Shown here: piece by piece, positions 1 to 6,629 of the stretch
Layout: each line of letters opens with the position of its first letter
Numbering within the stretch: position 1 is the first letter of the stretch
Source: Elusimicrobiaceae bacterium
GTDB lineage: Bacteria; Elusimicrobiota; Elusimicrobia; Elusimicrobiales; Elusimicrobiaceae
NCBI GenBank assembly: GCA_017647245.1
Contig: JAGCKY010000060.1
Location: 1 to 8,895, forward strand
Direction of reading: 5' to 3'
DNA length: 8,895 nt
The notes under the pieces: generated by a model
What the model saw: only the letters and a program-made list of their open reading frames with translations
Told to the model about the DNA's origin: nothing
Database searches by the model: none
Position numbers and translations under genes: made by a program

Positions 1-500
1 AAATAGTTTGCCAGTGGGGTATGATTTTTTCCAGCGGCGGCTTGTTTTAGGTTGCGTATAGCTAAAGCGCTTTCACCCATGCCCAACTGGGCACGTGCTA
101 AATGAATGAGTAAAAATTCAGAGCGTTCACCTTCTTCTTGTAAGAAAGAGAAAAATTTTTCTGCGTTTTCATATTGCCCGTCGGCCAAATAAGCTTCGGC
201 AACAAATTCTGTAATTTCCTTATCCTGCGGATAAAGCAAATACGCCGACGTGCTGATATCTACCGCTTGCTTGGGATTGCCCTGTTCCAATGCAATAAAC
301 GCCGCGTTTAAAAAAGCATCGCGGTGTTGGGTGTCTTTTGAAATTTCCACATATTGTTCCAATGCCTGTTGGGGTTTTCCGGCAAAATACAACTCACGCG
401 CTTCGTCTAGGCGCAGTTGAATATCCGGCTGATCTGCAATGGATTGCGCGCAAATGCAAAGCGGCAAACAAGTCAGTAGAAAAATCAATACTTTCTTCAT
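1..500 (-). CDS. Secreted tetratricopeptide-repeat protein, C-terminus beyond window
   Basis: An open reading frame of 166 codons runs from an ATG at 500 off the left edge, so only the N-terminal part is visible. It begins MKKVLIFLLTCLPLCICAQS, a Sec signal peptide with cleavage probably after CICA. There is no proper lipobox, since the residue before each Cys is Leu or Ile. The mature part is helical with TPR-like spacing: an ARELYFAGKPQQALEQY unit near residues 37-53, then NAAFIALEQGNPKQAVDIS, then EAYLADGQYENAEKFF and LARAQLGMGESALAIRNL. Repeated Gly/Ala pairs and an A-x-x-x-Y/F pattern fit TPR helices. Such proteins usually act as protein-interaction scaffolds in the periplasm or at the outer membrane; the partner cannot be told from here. 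It is divergent from lipA with only 24 bp between the starts. Identity as a TPR protein is good; the specific function is unknown. Confidence 0.8.
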   Translation of the reverse strand, partial: MKKVLIFLLTCLPLCICAQSIADQPDIQLRLDEARELYFAGKPQQALEQYVEISKDTQHRDAFLNAAFIALEQGNPKQAVDISTSAYLLYPQDKEITEFVAEAYLADGQYENAEKFFSFLQEEGERSEFLLIHLARAQLGMGESALAIRNLKQAAAGKNHTPLANY

Positions 501-506
501 ATTTAC

Positions 507-518
507 TATAATTATTAT
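507..518 (+). promoter_or_regulatory. lipA -10 region, two overlapping candidates, leaderless start
   Basis: TATAAT at 507-512 and TATTAT at 513-518 lie just upstream of the lipA ATG at 525. For the second box the expected transcription start, 7 nt after its last base, is exactly the A of the ATG; the first gives a leader of about 6 nt. No Shine-Dalgarno sequence exists in the 24-bp gap. No convincing -35 box is visible. Confidence 0.5.
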
Positions 519-519
519 A
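514..519 (-). promoter_or_regulatory. -10 box for the TPR gene
   Basis: On the minus strand a perfect TATAAT lies at 519-514, predicting transcription start near 507 and a leader of about 7 nt before the ATG at 500. There is no Shine-Dalgarno sequence in so short a leader. A second candidate, TATAGT at 510-505, is too close to the ATG for the usual spacing. No clear -35 is seen. Confidence 0.4.
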
Positions 520-524
520 TCAAT

Positions 525-1427
525 ATGACAGCACAAATTCCCAATTGGCTTTTGGAAATGGTCGGCAAAAATAAAGCGGCCTTACGTACACAACAAGCCG
601 TGCAGGCACAACAGGGCTTGGACGCCTCTGCCTTGCACACGGTATGCGTGGAAGCTAAATGTCCCAACCGCGGCGAATGTTTAAATTGCGGCGATGCTAC
701 CTTTATGATTTTAGGGGGAATTTGTACGCGCGGTTGTAAATTTTGTGCCGTTACCAAACAAAAACCGTTACCGCCGGACCCGTCTGAACCGAGCAAAATT
801 GCAGATACCATCAAACAATGGCATATCCGCTATGCGGTGCTGACTTCACCCACGCGTGATGATTTACCCGATGGGGGGGCAGGGCATTTTGCGGCGGTCA
901 TAGAGGCAATACGGGCTGCAGATGCTACGGTAAAAACAGAGCCGCTTATTCCGGATTTTTGCGGCAATGTAACTGATTTGAAAACTGTACTGGATGCCGC
1001 GCCGACCGTATTGGCTCACAATATAGAAACCGTACCCGAGCTATACAGCGGTGTGCGGGTAGGGGCGGATTATCAGAGGTCTTTGGATTTGTTGTCGTGT
1101 AGCAAAAAAATAGCTCCTCATATTTTTACGAAATCAGGTTTGATGTTAGGGTTGGGGGAAAGCGAAAAACAGGTAAAATCTACCTTGCAAGATTTGCGCA
1201 ACGCGGGAGTAGATTTAATCACGATCGGGCAGTATTTAGCGCCGTCCAAAAAGCACCATGAAGTATTGCGCTATGCAGAGCCCGCCGAATATCAAATGTG
1301 GCAGGAATATGCGCTCTCTATCGGATTTTTGGGGGCGGCGTGTGGACCGCTGGTGCGCAGCAGTTATCGCGCAGGCGCTTTGTATCAAGCCGCGATGTTA
1401 CACCAAAAATTGCAAAAAAAGATATAA
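525..1427 (+). CDS. lipA: Lipoyl synthase, radical SAM enzyme
   Basis: This 300-residue protein inserts two sulfur atoms into the octanoyl chain on lipoyl carrier domains or GcvH, making the lipoyl cofactor. Both iron-sulfur sites are present. The auxiliary cluster cysteines are C41, C46 and C52 in CVEAKCPNRGEC, and the radical SAM CxxxCxxC cysteines are C67, C71 and C74 in CTRGCKFC. Further family signatures are RDDLPDGGAGHF (111-122), TKSGLMLGLGE (202-212), TIGQYLAPSKKHHEV (233-247) and the C-terminal RSSY (278-281), whose serine ligates the auxiliary cluster in characterised LipA proteins. Length is near the usual 300-320. One small deviation is TSPTRDD, where most homologues have TSVDRDD or similar. 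No lipB or lipoyl ligase gene is adjacent. The start at 525 matches the family N-terminus (PNWLLE-type) and the leaderless promoter spacing. Confidence 0.96.
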   Translation: MTAQIPNWLLEMVGKNKAALRTQQAVQAQQGLDASALHTVCVEAKCPNRGECLNCGDATFMILGGICTRGCKFCAVTKQKPLPPDPSEPSKIADTIKQWHIRYAVLTSPTRDDLPDGGAGHFAAVIEAIRAADATVKTEPLIPDFCGNVTDLKTVLDAAPTVLAHNIETVPELYSGVRVGADYQRSLDLLSCSKKIAPHIFTKSGLMLGLGESEKQVKSTLQDLRNAGVDLITIGQYLAPSKKHHEVLRYAEPAEYQMWQEYALSIGFLGAACGPLVRSSYRAGALYQAAMLHQKLQKKI

Positions 1428-1428
1428 T
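1423..1428 (+). promoter_or_regulatory. -10 box for the lipoprotein gene, leaderless start
   Basis: A perfect TATAAT overlaps the lipA stop codon (TAA at 1425-1427). Its last base is 7 nt before the A of the ATG at 1435, so a transcript from it would start at the initiation codon. The bases between lipA and this ATG hold no Shine-Dalgarno sequence, which supports separate leaderless expression. Readthrough from lipA is also possible. Confidence 0.5.
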
Positions 1429-1434
1429 AAAATT

Positions 1435-1803
1435 ATGAAACATCTTTTATTAGCAGTAGTCACATTGGGTTTATGCGCTTGTGCCGGTAATCCGCCGGAT
1501 TGGTGGAATCCGTCCGGTACGTACGGCGCACAGGGAACAAAAGCCGTTTCACAGAAAACAGGCGCTTCTTCCGCTCAAACAGCAAAACCTGCCGAAGAAA
1601 TCCCAGCCGAAGAAAGTATTGATACTACTTTTGAGGAATATGAAGAATTAAGTTTGGCTGACACGGGCGAAGTTAAGCAATCCTCGCTCACAGAAACAAA
1701 GGCCGATACCACTGATGCCACAGAACAGGCGGACCCGATGTATACCACAGAGGAAAACTTGCCGGCGGACGGCTCCTTGCCGCAACCTACTGTATTGGAA
1801 TAA
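1435..1803 (+). CDS. Small acidic lipoprotein of unknown function
   Basis: The protein has 122 residues. Its N-terminus MKHLLLAVVTLGLCAC is a type II signal peptide, with lipobox LCAC and lipidated Cys at residue 16. The mature protein starts AGNPPDWWNPSGTYG, a compact aromatic/proline segment that is the most distinctive part. The rest (about 35-122) is low-complexity, rich in Thr, Glu, Ala, Ser and Pro, acidic and probably disordered, with no fold I recognise. An in-frame ATG lies upstream at 1258, but that extension is inside lipA and would bury the signal peptide, so 1435 is chosen. It follows lipA by 7 bp and is closed by a terminator at 1827. The sequence supports an envelope-anchored protein with an extended tail; no function is claimed. 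Confidence 0.8.
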   Translation: MKHLLLAVVTLGLCACAGNPPDWWNPSGTYGAQGTKAVSQKTGASSAQTAKPAEEIPAEESIDTTFEEYEELSLADTGEVKQSSLTETKADTTDATEQADPMYTTEENLPADGSLPQPTVLE

Positions 1804-1826
1804 AATTTAAAAGTAACCCAAAAAGA

Positions 1827-1858
1827 GACCCCCCGATATCCCATCAGGGGGTCATTTT
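1827..1858. terminator. Hairpin terminator, usable from both strands
   Basis: GACCCCC (1827-1833) pairs with GGGGGTC (1847-1853) around a 13-nt loop. On the plus strand ATTTTGT follows, ending the lipA/lipoprotein unit. On the minus strand the stem is followed by TCTTTTT (1826-1820), an even better U-tract, which would end the minus-strand ncRNA candidate. Confidence 0.75.
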
Positions 1859-1869
1859 GTATCTATCAT
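1852..1869 (-). other. Five-codon reading frame with strong Shine-Dalgarno at the 3' end of the ncRNA candidate
   Basis: On the minus strand AGGAG (1880-1876) is followed after 6 nt by ATG and then MIDTK and a stop. The stop codon runs into the terminator stem. Initiation signals are good, but the frame is only five codons. It may be a minimal leader-type peptide, the stub of a lost gene, or chance. The words around it (TAGGAGTAA) also occur before the pilin ATG at 2518. Confidence 0.25.
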
Positions 1870-2096
1870 GTGTTACTCCTATTTTTTTTAACAGTCCGTG
1901 CGATTTACACATTCCTTTTAAACTCCACCCAACACCGGCCGAATCAACTTATCAACCTACGCTAGGCGCTGCCATATGAGTGCTATGTCTTGCGCAATAT
2001 TTGCTTGCAACAACTTACTGCTCAACTACTTAACTACCAGCCCAACTAACTACTCACTACCATCCTTTGACTACTAACCACTCCGCTTTCTCCGCT

Positions 2097-2146
2097 AACC
2101 GACCTATTTACGACGTACCTACTACCCCGGTTGAAGAACCGACCTA
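2097..2146. repeat. Direct repeats inside the ncRNA candidate
   Basis: AACCGACCTA occurs at 2097-2106 and again at 2137-2146, exactly 40 bp apart. The second copy forms part of the CGGTT/AACCG hairpin. A second 10-base word, TCCGCTTTCT, occurs at 2082-2091 and 2266-2275. No longer repeat unit is visible. Confidence 0.45.
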
Positions 2147-2368
2147 ATCACCACAAGTACAACCACAACAACTAGGACTACAACTACGACCACCACCACA
2201 ACAACACATACAAGCATTACGCACTACCTTGCACCTACTTCACAGCGACTGAGACACTTCATGATTCCGCTTTCTTACCCGCTTTATTGCCGTTGTCGCT
2301 TGCTTTGCGCTACTTCGGCTACTCCATGCGGCTCGTCATGTCACGCCGTGCTGTTACCTTCCTAGGAT

Positions 2369-2396
2369 AGTATAAAGGATTTTTGAAAAATTTCAA
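2369..2396 (-). promoter_or_regulatory. Minus-strand promoter for the ncRNA candidate
   Basis: On the minus strand TTGAAA (2396-2391) and TATACT (2374-2369) are separated by 16 bp, close to the sigma70 consensus, predicting a start at 2363-2362. The -35 is one arm of the inverted repeat TTGAAA-AA-TTTCAA (2383-2396), which could also be an operator. The pilin promoter starts only 28 bp away in the opposite direction. Confidence 0.5.
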
Positions 2397-2423
2397 GGGG
2401 GAATTTTTGGCATAAAAACCTGC

Positions 2424-2447
2424 TTGACAATTTTTTTTTGTTACAAT
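2424..2447 (+). promoter_or_regulatory. Pilin promoter with T9 tract in the spacer
   Basis: A perfect TTGACA (2424-2429) and an extended -10, TG-T-TACAAT (2439-2447), precede the pilin gene. The spacer is only 12 bp and contains nine consecutive T (2431-2439). Twelve is far from the preferred 17, so the -35 and -10 cannot both be used well at this tract length. The extended -10 alone could work. The predicted start is near 2454, giving a leader of about 64 nt. Confidence 0.5.
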
Positions 2448-2517
2448 TTGGGGTCTTTTATGTTTCAAAGCGTTGTAGGGCAAATTAGGCCCAATAGTGA
2501 GTGTTTTAGGAGTAAAT

Positions 2518-2928
2518 ATGCAAACACACAAGAAAGCATTTACATTAATAGAGTTGTTGATGGTGATAATAGTATTTAGGGGTATTGGCGTCTGTGGCGG
2601 TGTCGAAGTTTGTGCGGGTATTGGAGACGCAAAAGACGCTGGAAGCGGAAGAGATGTTAGTGGCTTTGCGCACGGAGCAAGAGCAGCGGTGTATAGCTGG
2701 GAAGGATTATCCAACGGATACGAGTAAGATGGCGCATATTCAGCAGGTGGCTCGCGTTGCAGTACATCGGACAGAAGCGCTCTGACCAATGGGTGCCCCA
2801 GCAGTACCGGTAGCCATTGTACGCTGTATATCTCTGATGTAAAAGGTAAGTTTGGTAATACTAAAATACCATTTAGCCAACTGACCTGTAGTAATGGTTG
2901 GTGTAGGTGTTACAATTTTAATAGGTAG
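2518..2928 (+). pseudogene. Type IV pilin-like protein gene with two compensating frameshifts
   Basis: A good Shine-Dalgarno AGGAG (2508-2512) precedes the ATG at 2518. The N-terminus MQTHKKAFTLIELLMVIIV is a type III (prepilin) signal: basic leader, then F with Glu at +5, with the expected peptidase cut before FTLIEL. After GTA at 2572 the frame breaks. One extra base in TTTA (2575-2578) moves the expected GVLASVAVSKFVRVLE helix into the next frame, which continues through LRTEQEQRCIAGKDYPTDTS. A one-base loss between 2728 and 2782 (best guess near 2747) returns to the starting frame for the tail, which contains TNGCPSSTGSHCTLYIS and ends CSNGWCRCYNFNR with stop TAG at 2926. All three segments are coherent, so decay is recent or the indels are assembly errors. 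The repaired product would be about 136 residues, normal for a small pilin or pseudopilin. Without repair, translation from 2518 stops at 2727. Confidence 0.8.
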
Positions 2929-2929
2929 C

Positions 2930-2959
2930 AAAAAACCCCGCGGTTAAGGCGGGGTTTTT
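2930..2959. terminator. Bidirectional intrinsic terminator between the pilin and glyS
   Basis: CCCCGC (2936-2941) and GCGGGG (2949-2954) form a 6-bp GC stem with a 7-nt loop. A run of A (2930-2935) lies on the left and T (2955-2959) on the right, so it terminates the pilin transcript on plus and glyQ-glyS on minus. It starts 2 bp after the pilin stop and 18 bp beyond the glyS stop. Confidence 0.9.
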
Positions 2960-2977
2960 AGTTTGCTTAAAATGCCG

Positions 2978-5035
2978 TTACAGCTTGCTGATGTCTACTA
3001 AACCTTGCGTAAGTACTTGACGTACGCGGACCAGTAAGGCCAAGCGGTTTTGGCGTACATCTTTGTCGTCTGCGTTTACCATTACATCGGTAAAGAATTT
3101 TGCGAGCGGCGCGGCAAACGTACCGAAAACCGCCAGCGTTTTCTTATAATCGGTTGTGGTAGACAACTGTTTTTCCGCCTCTGTCAGCGCGGCAAATAAT
3201 TCTTTTTCCGCTGGAAGTTCAAATAGATTTTCTTTGATTTTTTCGTTGGCAATATCCGCTTTCTTTAAGATATTGCATACGCGTTTGGCCGCTTCGGCCG
3301 CCGCGGAAAAGTCTGCGCCGCCGTGTTCTTTCTCAAGTACGGTCACGAGTTTTTCCACTTCGCATAACGGCAATTTGTCCCAATTATTGACCGCATTTAA
3401 AGTATTAGCTTGATGCCCGCGCTGTTGCAACAGCAACGCCAAGCGTTGGAACAAAAAGTCTTTGAGTAGCGGCATAGCTTTTTTGCTATCCATATTCGGA
3501 TAAAGCGCAAACGCCTTTGTCAGTAAATCATTTACGCAAACATTGAGTTGTTTTTCCAATAAAATGCGTACCACACCAAACGCCTGGCGGCGCAAGGCAT
3601 ACGGGTCTTCACTTCCCGTAGGGATTTGGCCGATTAAGAAGTTGCCTGCCAAAGTATCGGTTTTACCCGCTACAGATACCAGTGCCCCCGCTAAAGTGTC
3701 GGGCAGTTCAGACGTAGCGGAGAGGGGGAAATAGGCCTCTGCCATAGCTTGACCTTCTTCCTCATGACCTTCTAGTTCAGCATACCGCCCGCCCATATAA
3801 CCTTGTAATTCCGGAAATTCATATACCACACTGCTGGCTAAATCGGCATACACATAACCCGCGGCATAGGTAACGGAATCTTTGATGTCCGTCTGTCCTA
3901 GTTTATCACACAGCCACATGGCTAAATCGCGCGTGCGGTCGGATTTGTTGAGCAAAGTGCCCAAGCCGTCCACGAAATTGCGCTCGGCCAATTTGTTTTT
4001 GAAATGGTCCAAGCTTTCTTTTTTGTCGTTTTCATAGAAGAAAACAGCATCGGATAAACGGGCTGACATAACTTTTTTAAATCCTTCGCACACTTCGGGC
4101 TGATTGGTAGAAACGCCGTCACGTACGGCAATAAAATACGGTTGAATATCGCCGCGTTTATCTACCACCGGGAACATTTTAAGTTGTGTTTTAAAAACGG
4201 TGGTGATGAGTTTTTTGGGCAATGTCAAAAATTTCAAATCAAAGTTGCCTGCCACCGCGACCGGATGCTCGGTAAAATAAACAGTTTCTTCAATTAAATC
4301 CGGGTCTAAATCGGCGTGATAGTTGCGCGCTTTGGCCTCGGCCATCACACTACGCAATAACTCCTCGCGACGTTCTTCCGGAAGGACTAAAATCGGTTGC
4401 GGTTGATTTTTTAAGAGGTCCACATAATACGCTTTATCGGCTTTTTCCACTTTAATGGGTTTGCGGCCAAAAGCAGTAAGCGGATAGGTGTTGCGGTTTG
4501 ATTTTACGCCGGCCACTTCAAACGGCACGACTTTAGTGCCGTACAGACCGATTAAGCTGCGTATCGGGCGGCCCCATTTGAGACCGCTTTCTTCCCAAAT
4601 CATATTTTTGGCAAATTCAATTCCCGTGATAATTTTGACAAAAATTTCCGGCAAGAGTTTAACCGTTTTTTCACCTTTGATTTTCAGATCGGCAAAAATA
4701 AACGGGCCCTTGTCAGTTTCTTTAACGACTAGTTTTTCGGGTTTGATGCCGTTTTTCTGTGCAAAGCCCATGCTTTGCGGTGTGAAATTTCCGTCGACGC
4801 CTTTTAATAATTTGGCCGGCGGTCCTTTGACTTCTTTTTGCACGTCGGCAGATTTGTCGGCGATGTCTTCAATCATCACGCACAGGCGGCGATACGTGCC
4901 GAACGCACTGACATTTTTATATTCAATGCGATATTCGGCGAGCAAATTTTTGGCCAAACTTTCCATTTGCTCTAAAGCGGGTTTAACAAAACGGGACGGC
5001 AGATGTTCGGTGCCGATTTCTAAAAATGCGTTCAT
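2978..5035 (-). CDS. glyS: Glycyl-tRNA synthetase beta subunit
   Basis: This 685-residue protein is the tRNA-recognising beta chain of the bacterial tetrameric (alpha2beta2) glycyl-tRNA synthetase. It works in the cytoplasm with GlyQ to charge tRNA-Gly. The start [13 protein letters not shown] (residues 4-16) matches the family LLEIGTEELP motif. The central block containing [20 protein letters not shown], followed by [15 protein letters not shown], is typical. The C-terminal part (about 560-685) is the helical DALR-type anticodon-binding domain, ending with the characteristic [20 protein letters not shown]. Length agrees with the E. coli protein (689). Its ATG overlaps the glyQ stop by 4 nt (ATGA), so translation is probably coupled and the two subunits are made in equal amounts. 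I see no missing segments. Confidence 0.97.
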   Translation of the reverse strand: MNAFLEIGTEHLPSRFVKPALEQMESLAKNLLAEYRIEYKNVSAFGTYRRLCVMIEDIADKSADVQKEVKGPPAKLLKGVDGNFTPQSMGFAQKNGIKPEKLVVKETDKGPFIFADLKIKGEKTVKLLPEIFVKIITGIEFAKNMIWEESGLKWGRPIRSLIGLYGTKVVPFEVAGVKSNRNTYPLTAFGRKPIKVEKADKAYYVDLLKNQPQPILVLPEERREELLRSVMAEAKARNYHADLDPDLIEETVYFTEHPVAVAGNFDLKFLTLPKKLITTVFKTQLKMFPVVDKRGDIQPYFIAVRDGVSTNQPEVCEGFKKVMSARLSDAVFFYENDKKESLDHFKNKLAERNFVDGLGTLLNKSDRTRDLAMWLCDKLGQTDIKDSVTYAAGYVYADLASSVVYEFPELQGYMGGRYAELEGHEEEGQAMAEAYFPLSATSELPDTLAGALVSVAGKTDTLAGNFLIGQIPTGSEDPYALRRQAFGVVRILLEKQLNVCVNDLLTKAFALYPNMDSKKAMPLLKDFLFQRLALLLQQRGHQANTLNAVNNWDKLPLCEVEKLVTVLEKEHGGADFSAAAEAAKRVCNILKKADIANEKIKENLFELPAEKELFAALTEAEKQLSTTTDYKKTLAVFGTFAAPLAKFFTDVMVNADDKDVRQNRLALLVRVRQVLTQGLVDISKL

Positions 5036-5913
5036 TTGGCGGCCTCCTCTTTTTCTTTGGGCTCTACGCTTTCCACATATACCTTGGCGCAGGCCTTGGC
5101 CAGATTGCGGATTTTGGTAATGATGTTGGTGCGGTCCGAAACGGAAATTGCGCCACGCGCTTCCAACATATTAAAGTAGTGCGATACGCGCATGGCACAT
5201 TCATAGGCGGGCAAGTATAAACCTTTTTTGCACAAAGCGTGACATTCTTCTTCGGCCTCTTGAATATAGCGGCGCAAATGTTCCACATTACTCTCTTCAA
5301 AATAATAGTGCGAAAATTGGCGCTCTTGCTCCCAATGTACGTCGCGGTAGGTAACATCGTCGTTCCAACGGATATCAAATACATTATCCACCTTTTGGCA
5401 ATACATGGCGATACGTTCCAAACCGTATGTGATTTCTACGGTAATGGGATTTAAGGAATATCCGGCCATATTTTGGAAATAGGTAAACTGCGTGATTTCC
5501 ATACCGTCCAGCCAAATTTCCCAGCCGACGCCGGATGCACCCAAGGTGGGGGATTGCCAGTCATCTTCAATAAAGCGCACGTCGTGTTGTTTGGGGTCTA
5601 GGCCAATAGCTTTTAAGGAATTTAAATAAATTTCTTGTATGTTTTCCGGCGCGGGTTTCATAATTACCTGATATTGGTAATACTTGCCCAAGCGGTTGGG
5701 GTTTTCGCCATAGCGGCCGTCGGCAGGACGGCGGCAGGGTTCTACATAAGCGCGGTTGACGGGGGTTTTTGTCAAGGCGCCCAAAACGGTAGCGGGGTTA
5801 AAGGTGCCCGCCCCTTTTTCCATATCATAGGGTTGCACCAAAATGCAGCCCTGTTTCTTCCAATAATCATTTAAAGAAGAAATAATATCTTGAAAATTCA
5901 TACCTTGTTTCAT
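5032..5913 (-). CDS. glyQ: Glycyl-tRNA synthetase alpha subunit
   Basis: This 293-residue catalytic alpha chain activates glycine with ATP and transfers it to tRNA-Gly in complex with GlyS. Family blocks appear in order: [67 protein letters not shown], IRFxEDDW-type [35 protein letters not shown] and the GLERIAMY motif. It is first in an operon with glyS. The open frame extends upstream to 6018, but that stretch is hydrophobic and unlike any GlyQ, and it lies across the neighbouring HAD gene's start. I chose the ATG at 5913 ([10 protein letters not shown]), 9 nt after a TATAAT. An ATG at 5901 (MNFQDI) is an alternative. Neither has a usable Shine-Dalgarno sequence. Confidence 0.96.
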   Translation of the reverse strand: MKQGMNFQDIISSLNDYWKKQGCILVQPYDMEKGAGTFNPATVLGALTKTPVNRAYVEPCRRPADGRYGENPNRLGKYYQYQVIMKPAPENIQEIYLNSLKAIGLDPKQHDVRFIEDDWQSPTLGASGVGWEIWLDGMEITQFTYFQNMAGYSLNPITVEITYGLERIAMYCQKVDNVFDIRWNDDVTYRDVHWEQERQFSHYYFEESNVEHLRRYIQEAEEECHALCKKGLYLPAYECAMRVSHYFNMLEARGAISVSDRTNIITKIRNLAKACAKVYVESVEPKEKEEAAK

Positions 5914-5922
5914 ATACCATAT

Positions 5923-5928
5923 ATTATA
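5923..5928 (-). promoter_or_regulatory. glyQ -10 box, near-leaderless start
   Basis: On the minus strand TATAAT lies at 5928-5923, predicting transcription from about 5916, three bases before the ATG at 5913. No Shine-Dalgarno and no clear -35 are visible. Its placement is the main argument for the 5913 start. No T-box or other tRNA-sensing leader fits in so short a 5' end. Confidence 0.5.
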
Positions 5929-5956
5929 CAAAACCCACAAGATGACGAGGCACATT

Positions 5957-5965
5957 TGATAAAAT
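5957..5965 (+). promoter_or_regulatory. Extended -10 for the HAD gene, leaderless start
   Basis: TG-A-TAAAAT is an extended -10 element. Seven bases after its last T is exactly the A of the ATG at 5972. The only purine-rich word upstream (GAGG near 5947) is more than 20 nt from the ATG, too far to act as a Shine-Dalgarno. Confidence 0.5.
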
Positions 5966-5971
5966 ATAACT

Positions 5972-6628
5972 ATGATTACGCACGTAATTTTTGATATGGA
6001 CGGCACCTTGTTCAGCACGGAACCGATTTATTTTGAGTGTTACCGCCAGGCCGCCAAAGAACAGGGCGTGGATTTTACCTTTGAATTATTTAATGAATGT
6101 ATCGGTATCAGCACCGAAGAAGCCCGCCCGCTGATGATTAGTTATTTTGGCCGCGAAGTGGATATTGATGAAATCTACCGCGGTTGTTGCATGCGGGTAG
6201 ATAAATATATTGCCGGAAAGCCCATTCCCGTCCGTCCGGGTGCGCGCGAAGCGGTGGAGTATTTCCACAAGCGCGGATTTAAAATGGGGGTGGCCACTTC
6301 CAATGTGCGCATTTGGGTGGAAAAGATTTTGATTAAAACGGGCTTGCGCCCGTATTTTTCTGAAATTGTCACTTCCGATGATGTGTCTAATCCAAAGCCC
6401 GACTCCGAAGTATATTTGCGTTGCGCGCAAAAGCTTGGTGCCGATGTGGCAAATTGTTTAGTGTTTGAAGATTCTGTGGCGGGGGCGACGTCTGCCATTT
6501 CCGCGGGCATGCGTACCGTAGTTGTGCCGGATCTCAAACAGCCCGACACCTTCGTGCGCGACCACGCGTTTAAAATCTACCAATCATTACGAGATATTTA
6601 CCCCGATATAGATGAACTGCTGGGGTAA
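5972..6628 (+). CDS. HAD-superfamily phosphatase (beta-phosphoglucomutase / phosphoglycolate phosphatase-like)
   Basis: The 218-residue protein has all four HAD motifs. Motif I is FDMDGT, with nucleophile D8 and acid/base D10. Motif II is ATSN, with T109/S110. Motif III is Lys142 in NPKPD. Motif IV is VFEDSVAG, with E166 and D167 for Mg2+. A helical cap (about 16-85) sits between motifs I and II, which makes it subclass I, like beta-phosphoglucomutases and small sugar-phosphate or phosphoglycolate phosphatases. A cytoplasmic phosphomonoesterase or mutase is therefore expected; the substrate cannot be read from the sequence. It is divergent from glyQ (58 bp between starts), and its stop is 1 bp from the recO stop on the other strand with no terminator between. 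Confidence 0.9.
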   Translation: MITHVIFDMDGTLFSTEPIYFECYRQAAKEQGVDFTFELFNECIGISTEEARPLMISYFGREVDIDEIYRGCCMRVDKYIAGKPIPVRPGAREAVEYFHKRGFKMGVATSNVRIWVEKILIKTGLRPYFSEIVTSDDVSNPKPDSEVYLRCAQKLGADVANCLVFEDSVAGATSAISAGMRTVVVPDLKQPDTFVRDHAFKIYQSLRDIYPDIDELLG

Positions 6629-6629
6629 A

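Larger units (their letters stand above)
1820..2362 (-). ncRNA. Candidate non-coding RNA of about 540 nt, unassigned
   Basis: No credible protein gene lies here on either strand, yet the stretch is bracketed on the minus strand by a sigma70-type promoter (2396-2369) and an intrinsic terminator (stem 1853-1827, U-tract to 1820). The minus strand is strongly G/T-rich. For example, 2141-2220 has only about six G on the plus strand, meaning six C on the minus strand. UAG occurs about 24 times in roughly 495 nt on the minus strand, around three times a uniform expectation. Small helices are visible: CGGTT/AACCG around CUUC (2141-2128), a CCUA/UAGG hairpin near 1960, and a possible closing helix of UAACAG near the 5' end with CUGUUA near the 3' end. 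I looked for hallmarks of RNase P RNA, tmRNA, SRP RNA and group II introns and saw none. It could instead be a decayed gene or a long leader left behind after its gene was lost. Ends are inferred from promoter and terminator. Confidence 0.4.

Noticed and set aside
1258..1434. Longer start for the lipoprotein gene
   Set aside because: The added residues are lipA read in another frame and would place the signal peptide internally.
1820..2362. RNase P RNA, tmRNA, SRP RNA or a group II intron as the identity of the ncRNA candidate
   Set aside because: The RNase P word GAGGAAAGTCC, tmRNA ends and tag frame, SRP GGAAG/GCAGC loop and intron domain V pattern were not found on either strand by eye.
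2460..2579. 39-codon upstream frame (MFQSVVGQI...) overlapping the pilin start
   Set aside because: It starts near the predicted pilin transcript start and could be read as a near-leaderless leader frame, but the product looks random and most of it overlaps the pilin in another frame. Its TAG stop falling on the frameshift site is probably chance.
2319..2789. 156-residue minus-strand reading frame opposite the pilin gene
   Set aside because: Pro/Thr-rich composition of an antisense shadow, no family features, and it crosses both the pilin and its promoter. The plus strand has a clear pilin, terminator and Shine-Dalgarno.
4488..5120. Plus-strand frames inside glyS and glyQ
   Set aside because: Shadows of the strongly supported minus-strand synthetase genes.
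5914..6018. N-terminal extension of GlyQ (hydrophobic, MLNKVPSIS...)
   Set aside because: Not part of any GlyQ I know, and it runs through the divergent promoter and the start of the HAD gene. A TATAAT right before 5913 supports the shorter form.
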